From NCBI GenBank assembly GCA_014529385.2, contig CM043962.1, positions 50,871,405 through 50,935,404 on the forward strand: a stretch of 64,000 bases of DNA, given 5' to 3'. Source of the DNA: Adiantum capillus-veneris (Eukaryota > Streptophyta > Polypodiopsida > Polypodiales > Pteridaceae). The notes under the pieces are model-generated. The model was not told the DNA's origin. It was given only the letters and a program-made list of their open reading frames with translations, and did not search any database. Position 1 is the first letter of the stretch. Every line of letters begins with the position of its first letter. The translations under genes and the position numbers were made by a program. Positions 56,251-64,000 of this stretch are shown one piece after another.

Positions 56251-58039
56251 GCATCTTGCTTATTCCCTTCTCTTGCACAGCATTAATTTTTCCATGCATT
56301 GATCGAGTATGCATAAAATAGGTCCACATTAATTGGCCAGGCATTAGCACGAGTTTTTCAACCTATGCACGGCACATACTCCGAGACGAGACCTTGTCAT
56401 CCGGGAGGACTCCGACTAGGAGGGGGGGAGGCATTCTCAATGCGGAACCAATAACAAAAACAGCAAAAAAGGGCATGATTTTCGACTTTTTAAAGGGTTA
56501 ACGTTTGATTGCGAAATTCTCTGGAGTAACCCAAGTATATATGCCCTTATACAGCATGAAGCTACAGGTATATGGGGCCAAACGCCAAATTAAGCCCCTA
56601 GATGTGTGTGTGTGTATATATAAGTAGAAATAGCCATTTTTCAGGCAAAATACTGGTAAAACGGAGAAATCCGGCCATAAAAATTGCATGTGAGTGTATA
56701 TAATGTGTTGCGGTGATGTTTCTAATCTATTATGAATTTTGGGGATTTTTTGGGTTTGATTTGCTCTTTTCCTTTTAATTTTGCTAATTTTCGGCAGAAA
56801 AACTTCAAAAATACAAAAAGCAGGAGAAAAACAGTCGTAATGAAAAACAAAAAATATGGGGATGACCAGTGACTAAAGAACAACCTATGGTATAGTGGAG
56901 GTGCAATTATGAGACTGAAGCGGAAAGCGTGTTTTGGCCAGGTTTTGACCGAAATGACAAATTTCCGGTAAAGAGAGAAAATGGAGTCCAAATCAAGAAA
57001 TTTCTAAGCCTAAACTGCATCTTGCAGAAAGATAGGAGCACATGTCAAATTTCATGAAAAATGGTTCGGGGACCTCCATTATAAGAATTTTTCACCCCAT
57101 TTTTAGCTCATTCTCACTATTGACCTTGTGGAGAGAGCTTCTGCCACCTAGAGCGGATCGATCTTTCAGCAGCTTTTACGACGTGCACGGCTACCCGACC
57201 AGCTCCAGACATGAGAGGTAGGCTCACCACCTTGAGCTTTTCGCACATGTTTGTCATTCTGTCGCGAGAACTAGCGTAGAGGTCACACACAAAGCGAGCG
57301 GTAGAGACCTGCAAGTAGAAATGGCGGCCAAACGGCTAAACCGAAAGCAACAAGACTTCATTGGCAACTTACCCTAGTCTAGGAGACCACCAGTCCTGGA
57401 TAGCCAAAGGCAGTGGGAAACCATCGGGAAAAACCCTAATTCCCAGAAACCCGCAACAGGCCACCAAATGGGAAATCGGCGAAACGGCGACCAAATGCTA
57501 CCAAAATTTATGGGTTGGAGCATATCGGCATGCTCAACAAGTCCATGTGACCCGCATGACCAAAAAGTGACCCGAAGCGGCACTAAACCTCAGAAACGGC
57601 ATCAGACAGACAAAGCGTCAAAATGCACTTACGGCCAAACCGCAAGTCTGTTTGCCACCAAACTTCACGAGCGGCTTTCCTAGACCATCAACAACCAAGT
57701 CTTATGGTGGTGGACCACCACAAATCATCAAAGGTATGTAAACGCAGCCACGGGTGCTTCTAGAGCGACAAATTTCCAAATGGAGCTCCGGTAAGGCCAA
57801 AGTCGACAAAAACCATACGGCAAGGATCCCCAAGGGATTGGGAAGCTATGGGGACCAACATCGAGGAATTTCATCACCAAAAAGCACTCCAAAAGTCAGA
57901 AAACGGCTCGGAGGCTCTGAAGTCCACACAGGGAGTTATACTCTATCCATTTGACTTTTTTGTTGAAATTAGGCTCAAAAGGGACTTAGGGGGGCAAAGG
58001 GCAAGCACTGGGAGCACTAACAAAGGAAAAATCACCAGG
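56251..58039 (+). other. Non-coding stretch of element D with an internal polypurine tract
   Basis: No gene recognised in 1.8 kb. AGGAGGGGGGGAGG at about 56,418-56,431 resembles the terminal polypurine tract at 62,566. Short frames near 57,360-58,110 have no family character. Confidence 0.6.
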
Positions 58040-58063
58040 AGACATCCTACGCGTAGGATGTCT
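58040..58063. repeat. 24-bp palindrome, 3' copy 5
   Basis: Perfect copy. Starts a series with 285, 286 and 284 bp steps. Confidence 0.97.
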
Positions 58064-58324
58064 CAAGGGCAATTTTTGGCACAAAACCCAACGATTCTTG
58101 TCATGCACATGTTCTGAATGACATTTACAAGCCCTACACCAAGTTTCATCACACTTGGATGAGATTGGACCTCATATGCATAGAAAAATGCAAAGTTAGG
58201 GCATAAAGGCACTAATGGGCCATTGACCTACCAAATCTTGTCCAAATCTCATAAAACTTGCACAACACATTCACATACACAGCAGCTAACTTTCTGTGTG
58301 GTGAAGGAGTAAAAATGAAGAAAA

Positions 58325-58348
58325 AGACATTCTACGCGTAGGATGTCT
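58325..58348. repeat. 24-bp palindrome, 3' copy 6
   Basis: One mismatch in the left arm (ATTCTACG for ATCCTACG). Confidence 0.95.
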
Positions 58349-58610
58349 AATGGACCTTCTAGGCATGAAGGAGAAGTTTTGTCATTTTCAGAATTAATTT
58401 CCTCATCATCAAGAGCCCATATGTCAAGCTTGAAGCCCTTCTAACCACTTTTGACCCCCAACACCTTCAAGATACACTTTTTGAGCCCAAAAACACCTCA
58501 CAGAGCCCTACAGGCATCAAATATTATCCAAATGCAAATCCAAGAACATGGCTATGTTTCATAGGCTAAGGAAAACCCACAGATCAAGTTTCATGCAATT
58601 CTGATGAAAA

Positions 58611-58634
58611 AGACATCCTACGCGTAGGATGTCT
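58611..58634. repeat. 24-bp palindrome, 3' copy 7
   Basis: Perfect copy, preceded by CAATTCTGATGAAAA. Confidence 0.97.
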
Positions 58635-58894
58635 TAAGCTTATATTTAGCCTTCTGTGCAAGAAATGACATCATAGGAGCTAATACCATGATGCATTGAG
58701 CCCATATACCAAGTTTCAACCCATTTGGACATCAATTGCTACCCATGATGGACAACCTACTCAAATTGTGACCTAAAGCCTAAATCAACCCAAAAATCCA
58801 CTTTTTGACATCCAAATTCAAATCCAAGCTTATAACCATGTTCCATGAGCCTTACACTACCTACATGTCAAGTATGAACCAGTTCTGAAGAAAA

Positions 58895-58918
58895 AGACAT
58901 CCTACGCGTAGGATGTCT
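58895..58918. repeat. 24-bp palindrome, 3' copy 8
   Basis: Perfect copy, preceded by TTCTGAAGAAAA. Confidence 0.97.
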
Positions 58919-59062
58919 AGATGGATTTTTTTGGTCAAATGTGCACTGTGAGCACATGCACAGCTTCACAAGTTCCTTTTAAGCTATAATTTCAATTTTC
59001 AAGTCATTTGGGTAAGTAAAACTCGGTTTCGCAGCTGATATGGAAAAAACGCTAACTTTGGA

Positions 59063-62000
59063 TTGCTGAGTGCAACAGGATCTATGGCAGCCTCGAAGTC
59101 ACCGGCAAAGAAGAAGAGAATGACAATCAAAGACTATCTGGATGAGGTGGAACCATTCGTCATTCCAGAGGGAACATTAAAGCCCACAAGCACCTGGATA
59201 CAGGAAGATCTACTAGAGTCAAACGACCTAAAGATCTACCAGGGAGTGTTCAAGGACAATGACGGCAATGTAATAGAGCTCCAATGCTGCCAAGAGAGCT
59301 CAATGAATTTTTCCGAAGCAAAATGGCTGGCTACTTGGAGAAAATTGACCTCCATAACTATTTCGAAGCAATCCCAGCAGGGGTGGACGTCAAAAGAGTA
59401 TGGGAGTTTGTAACCAGCATTAAAGAAGATGGAGTGGCCGAGGTGACGGATTTGCACAGCAGACCCAATACAGAGATCATTATCACGGAGCGGGTTATAG
59501 CCCATGCACTAGATCTCTCCAATCAAGGAGACAGTGTGACAAAGAGAAGGGATGAAGTAAAGGTGTACAAGGAGAAAAAGGCTGATTACACTTTTGAAGA
59601 CATCGCCAACCCAAAGGTGGCGATCATGAGCCAATTGTACAATCAATACTTCCACATGTGCACGAAGAGGCCGCAGAAGTACAAGATGCCGCCAGGTGCA
59701 ATTGCCACAACATTTACTTGGGCAATGACAAAAGGCACCCCAAAGATAATCAACTATGCGACGTACATACATGACAGCCTGGTGAAAATGGGAAACAAAA
59801 AGCCAACCTACATAGTGCCAGGAGAGATGATAACCAAGGTAGTTTATGCAGCACTACACGCCAAGGGAAGGTGGCCTGACCCCCCATCTCAGAATGACTG
59901 GCTAAGGGTAAAGGAAGACAAAGAAGATGAGCCACAGAGAGCATCAAGGGTGGCTACAAGGTTGAAGAGATGACTAGATCCAGTGGAAGAGGAGCAACCT
60001 GAGCAGAAGAAAGGCAAAAAAGAATCTGCTCAAGTGCCAGCCAAAGAGACTCAATCACAAAAAGCGGCTAGACTCGAGAGGCTGATGGAGAGTTTCCGAG
60101 CAGAAAGAGCCCTCAAGGGCGATTTAAACGAATTATGGAAGCCATCCCTCGAGTCTAAGTCCGGATCCTCGAGAAGAGTGCAGAGGGACCGTTTCGAAGA
60201 CTACATCAAGAATTTCGAGATTCTTGATGTTGCAGCGGAAAACATTCCCCACATCCCTTTCACCGAGGAAGAAGTGGAGCAGATACGGCAGACGTTGCTA
60301 GATGAACAAGAAAACCAGGAAAGGGAAAGAAAGATGAAAGCAGATAGAGATTTTAAGGGCAAGCCTATAGCTTTACCAGATAGCCCTAAACCTAGCCCAC
60401 AGCCATCACCACCACCATCACCACCTCCTAGCATCCCTCCACCAGCAGATAAGGAGGCTGGAGACAATCAAGAAGAACACCGGGCTGAAGAGCAAGAGCA
60501 AAAGCCAGAACCTGAGCCCAAGGAAGAGGCCAAGCCTGCATCTGAGCAAAAAGAGCTTGAAGAAGCATATTATGCATTTTTGGACCTGCTAGCTGCAGGC
60601 TATACAAGGGAAGAAGCCGCCACAGTCGCATTCGACTTGGCAAGGACAGGAAGTAAAGAACAGATGCCAGGCATCCGGCTAGTTGAACTTAATGAAATTG
60701 CTACCGACACGGTAGACCTGCACCCGCCCTCGAATGATTGGGATGTGGTGATGACAATGCTAGCTGGAATAAGGGCACAATCTGTGGCATCAGACGAAGA
60801 ATTAATAACTCTAAAGGCCACTGAAGTAAAGACCAAGATGGAAACAGATCTACTACAGGCAAAAAGCCAAGGACAAAAAGAAAGAGAAGCTGACCTCCAG
60901 GCCAGCTTGGCCACTGCTCTACAAAACTGCCAAGCAAAGGAAGAAGCAAATGAGGCAGCGGCAAAAAGATTGCAAGCAGCTGAAGAAGAGTGCCTGCAAC
61001 TCAACAAGTCATTGCGAGATGCAGAAAAAGAAAGGAATAATCTGACACTCCAGCTAGCAGAGGAAACGAAAGAAGTAGAGGCCTTGAGGAATGCTAAGGA
61101 AAAGGCGGAAATAGAACAAGAAGCAAGCCTGGATGAAGTCCTTGAGCTCAAGGACCAATTAAAAGTCAAAGATCAAACCATCCAAAGACTGAGAGCATCA
61201 CCTGCTAGAGTTAGAGCTACAAGCTCGACTCAGATTATTTCGGAGAGTCAAATGTATGAAGAGCAGATGCAAGAACTCCAAAAGGAGTTGACTCTTGAGA
61301 AGAAGCAGAGGGTGATCATGGCTGAGGGTTCTATCGCAATGCAAACCAGATTGGAGGACAGCCAAAAAGCCCTACAAGAAGAATGGGAGAGCATGAAGAT
61401 AAAGCTCGAGGAGGCTGAAAAGGTAAATGCTGAACTCAATGACCTCTTCGTGACTATGGGCGAACAAGCCGAAGTGGAAAAGCAGACGCTCATCAAGAAA
61501 ATTGAGGAGTTGAAAGGCCGGCAACAAACAGAAGCAGAGAGCTCAGGGCCAGCTGTCAATGAGGGCATCGATCTCGACAATGTGGCAGATCCTGTGGACA
61601 CACCCATGCCAGAGGAAAGCATAGCAGGATCCTCTCAAGAGCCGCAGGATCTAACACAAGAAGAGGAGGAAAATTTGTGAAAAGCAATAGAGGCAGAACT
61701 CAGAGAAAGCACAAAAGAGGCCTTGGAATGGGAACAGAGGGTTTTCAAATCAATGACAATTCAGAAAATCAACGCCAGCAATCTCAGGCGTGAATGGCTA
61801 CAACCCTCTCTCCTATATCCATTACTGAAATATGAAGCGACAATAATAAACAAGCGGATCAGAGAAGAGCCAACGGTCCCTCTCTACAACGCAGACACCT
61901 CGAGGCCAGAAGGAGTAAAGCTGATAGTGGACTCTCAGCCCCAAGTGGAGGAAGGCTTGGCTTACCAAGTACTCGCAGTACCTAATACACTTGGTAGAGG

Positions 62001-62530
62001 CACCTAAACACATCAGAGACAACCTCAGCTTATGCCCTCTACCAAGGGTTAGGACGTGGAAAGCACACGAAATCTTACAAAGAAGCCAACCCACTTGGCT
62101 GAACTACCCAAAGCTGCCAGGCGTGAAGGCAGGTGAGAGAATAAGTGTACAATACATGGTGAAAACCCTAACGGGCGCCATAAAGTTGTTCACTGGCTCA
62201 CCTGACCTTACATGCATTATGATAATAAAGATCTGCAGAACCATCTTAGCAGTGTTTGAAACCTTCAAGCCAGGACAGGTGACTGACAGCATATTCTTCT
62301 TCCAGGACACATACAGATGTGCTTATGATCTGTCAGGTCAGCCTTCCAAGGAGGTGATACATGCGTTGTATCAAAGAATTATGTTTCTCCCATCTTATCA
62401 CCTCCAGGCGTTTGAAGAAGCATTCTACACGGGATTCTTTACCATGCATACAGGCATCTTTGGACCAATAATGCTAAATCTACATGCACGGTACGAATCA
62501 CTGCTAAAGATGCGGGAGACCATACGGTGA
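59063..62530 (+). pseudogene. Extra gene (third ORF) of element D, about 1,150 codons, broken
   Basis: Pieces: 59063-59413, then 59284-59973 (frame change near 59,280), in-frame TGA at 59971, 59983-61680, in-frame TGA at 61678, 61681 to about 61,960, and a frame change to 62,530. The N-terminal part is helical with W-E-F-V-T-S-I-K-E-D-G and I-I-I-T-E-R-V-I-A-H-A-L-D-L, a pattern like the matching region of the element B gene. A Pro-rich linker (P-S-P-Q-P-S-P-P-P-S-P-P) near 60,390-60,440, an acidic stretch and a long coiled coil (about 60,780-61,520) follow. The C-terminal domain (from W-L-T-K-Y-S-Q-Y-L) is globular. No signal peptide or clear membrane segment. Function unknown; envelope-like is unlikely. 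Confidence 0.72.
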
Positions 62531-62565
62531 AGCAAAAGATCAAGGCCATGTCGGGGACGACATGA

Positions 62566-62581
62566 ACAAGGAGGGGGGGGA
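62566..62581 (+). other. Polypurine tract of element D
   Basis: AACAAGGAGGGGGGGGA-type purine run ending directly at the 3' LTR. Confidence 0.88.
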
Positions 62582-63516
62582 TGTTAGAAGCTGGACACAC
62601 CCCATAGCATCCAACTACTCGGAGGATTATTATTTTTTGTAATTAGTCATTCATTGAGGAAAACCCGAATTTTCACCTTGTAAATATTGGGACTTACAGA
62701 AGTTTCCAGATTGTATCCCAGTTTTGATAGTTAGATGGAGTAGATGGATGATTTTGGAACTTTAGGGTTTGAAAAGTTGTAAGGTATATATATCACTTTT
62801 TGACCTTAATGAAAAAAAACCTTTTGTCATTTTAAACAAGTTGAAGTTTGTGAGTGAGCGTACTGTGTACGTGAGAGAGAGTGTGAGCTTTGTCTTGACG
62901 CTATGTGTGCTACTGTGGTCGGAATCGAGTGCGGAGAAGTGCAGCGTGTTACCCTCGACTAGAGCTACGAGCCGATACCAACATTGCGCGCGTACGGTCC
63001 GGCTTTGGGAGCTCCTTCTACGAGCTTCATCGGTTGTTTGGGTGAGCATACGTTATCTGATTTCGCATTGCAGCATATCCACGCGTTCACATTGAGTAGA
63101 GCTACACATTAGGCACTTCAGATTTCGAAAACAAAGACCTGCAGATTTCGGCCAGACATCCTACGTGTTTCTGCACCGGGTGTGTTGGGTCATGATTTTG
63201 GTTCATAGACCTTAGGGAGAGTGGCCTATAGGTATTAGCAGGGTCTCCTTCAAGTTCTATGGTGTTTCGAAAGTGTTTGATGGGTGTTCGGCTCTAGCAA
63301 GCGTTGTAGGAAGCATCCTCTTTTGCTCTCTTGAAGACTGTGACTTAGACAATTGGTAGGGACCTTTGTAGGAATTAGTTAGGAGTCGGTCGAGTGTAGG
63401 TTGACACCTTATGCTTGCTTCCACGCGCCTGCGGGTCGAGCTTCGTCCTTAGCTAACATTACTTGTTAGGTGAGTTCTCGTTGTGCTGACTTCCGTCGCG
63501 ACGAACCCGTCAAACA
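62582..63516 (+). repeat. 3' LTR of element D
   Basis: 935 bp, repeats 43802-44732. A four-base insertion (TACG-type) near 62,990 and about 32 substitutions distinguish it. Half palindrome at 63154-63167. Confidence 0.94.
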
Positions 63517-63521
63517 GAGGT
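63517..63521. repeat. Target-site duplication of element D, right (GAGGT)
   Basis: Identical to 43797-43801. Confidence 0.93.
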
Positions 63522-63678
63522 GTACTGGAGATCGTGGCTAGTGTCACCTTTGATACATTAACACATTGTCCTCCTTCAACAAATCAAGTTACGAGTGTTG
63601 GGGATGACATTTTGGGGCTTGATGATTTCAACACTTTTGGCTCTCTTTCTAGAAATGCATCACAACCAACTTTCTGAC
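63522..63678 (+). pseudogene. Unidentified coding-like fragment interrupted by element D, right part
   Basis: An open stretch with S-V-T-F-D-T-L, S-V-G-D-D-I-L-G-L-D-D-F-N-T-F-G, ending at TGA 63676-63678. The acidic L-G-L-D-D-F style is like adaptor or trafficking proteins, but that is only an impression. The frame is one base off from the left part at 43,611. Confidence 0.35.
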
Positions 63679-64000
63679 TAAATGCATCAACACCTTCTCA
63701 ATCTACTTTATCGAGGGTTTTTATATAGACCAGTCCTTGTACACATCTTCTTTTAACCCTTCATCGCCAATTGGTGAGATAGCTAGCTAGGGAAAATTAG
63801 GGAGCATAAGATTGCAACAAGAAACACAACTCAAAACAAAATCAGTTGTTTCAGCCAGTAGTCTTAGCAAGGACTTGATTGATTTGAACACAGCAAGCCG
63901 AAACACTTTTGAAACTTCTTTTAAAGGTGTAATTTTCTAATTTAAACTTGGTTACTCACATTATCCTCTATTTTTGGGTAGCTAAAAGAAATCCTTGAGT
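63679..64000. other. Right edge of window, no gene recognised
   Basis: AT-rich with stops in all frames. Confidence 0.5.

Larger units (their letters stand above)
58040..58918. repeat. Degenerate 285-bp tandem array, one palindrome per unit
   Basis: Palindromes lie 285, 286 and 284 bp apart. Between them units share only scattered strings such as CAAGTTTCA, GAGCCCATAT, CACTTTTTGA and GAAAAAGACATC, so the spacers have diverged strongly while the palindromes have not. Confidence 0.8.
43802..63516 (+). mobile_element. Element D: 19.7-kb Ty3/gypsy retrotransposon with extra genes and palindrome arrays
   Basis: LTRs of 931 and 935 bp (TGTTAGAAG...CAAACA) with a perfect GAGGT duplication. The interior has a TGGCGCC primer site, a 2-kb leader, gag, a long pol frame, a second protease-like frame, a 2.8-kb non-coding stretch, an extra gene of about 1,150 codons and a polypurine tract. 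LTR differences are about 32 plus one small indel, about 3.5% by eye. There is no chromodomain. The RT is close to that of element B. Size is about twice a usual gypsy element. The element appears complete in structure though gag and the extra gene carry stops. Confidence 0.95.

Noticed and set aside
59063-62530. Envelope-like gene in element D
   Set aside because: No signal peptide, no clear transmembrane segment and no furin-type site. The coiled coil and Pro-rich linker point to a soluble protein.

Overview
This is nuclear DNA of a land plant with a large, retrotransposon-rich genome. A fern or another seed-free plant fits best. The non-transposon remnants are plant-type: broken pentatricopeptide-repeat (PPR) fragments with the Y/F-A-C-I-L-K-A-C-G style of repeat ending that I associate with large seed-free-plant PPR families, and a plant-type dihydrodipicolinate synthase (DHDPS) pseudogene. 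The species cannot be fixed from the sequence. I see no bacterial operon, no rRNA or tRNA gene, no CRISPR array and no complete host gene. About 85% of the window is LTR retrotransposon or its debris.

Layout. 1-24,065: an old Ty3/gypsy copy (element A, gag-PR-RT fragments) is split by element B (4,711-23,275, + strand, 479-bp LTRs, target duplication CACCA/CACCG), which is split inside its reverse transcriptase by element C (8,670-16,132, - strand, chromovirus-like, target duplication AAGAT). LTR differences counted by eye are about 6% for B and about 2% for C, which agrees with the nesting order. 24,066-25,318: decayed sequence, perhaps hAT-like. 25,319-25,762: inverted, diverged piece of an E-type LTR. 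25,763-33,632: element E, a non-autonomous element with about 2.7-kb LTRs and only a gag-like gene. 33,633-36,029: an LTR end with an initiator-Met-type primer site, then eight units of a 171-bp tandem repeat and about eight units of a 43-bp tandem repeat. 36,030-37,900: another inverted E-type LTR remnant. 37,900-43,801: low-copy-looking DNA with PPR fragments, the DHDPS pseudogene, foldback hairpins and microsatellites. 43,802-63,516: element D, a 19.7-kb Ty3/gypsy element with perfect GAGGT target duplications. 63,517-64,000: the other half of the locus that D interrupted.

Element D is the most unusual object here. It has a gag with an unfamiliar N-terminal extension, a 1,998-codon open pol frame, a tandemly duplicated integrase zinc-finger module, a second retropepsin-like domain after integrase in an overlapping frame, and a further reading frame of about 1,150 codons (globular, coiled coil, globular) before the 3' LTR. 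It also carries eight copies of a 24-bp palindrome, four in the leader and four in the 3' region. The 3' copies sit at 284-286 bp intervals inside otherwise diverged repeats. Element B carries a comparable but broken extra frame of about 1,200 codons in the same place, so B and D look like two branches of one lineage of large gypsy elements with a third gene.

Gag, protease, RT/RNase H and integrase would act together to package, copy and insert each element. E has no enzymes and would depend on another element. Most copies carry stops and frameshifts and are treated as pseudogenes, except D pol, which is open.
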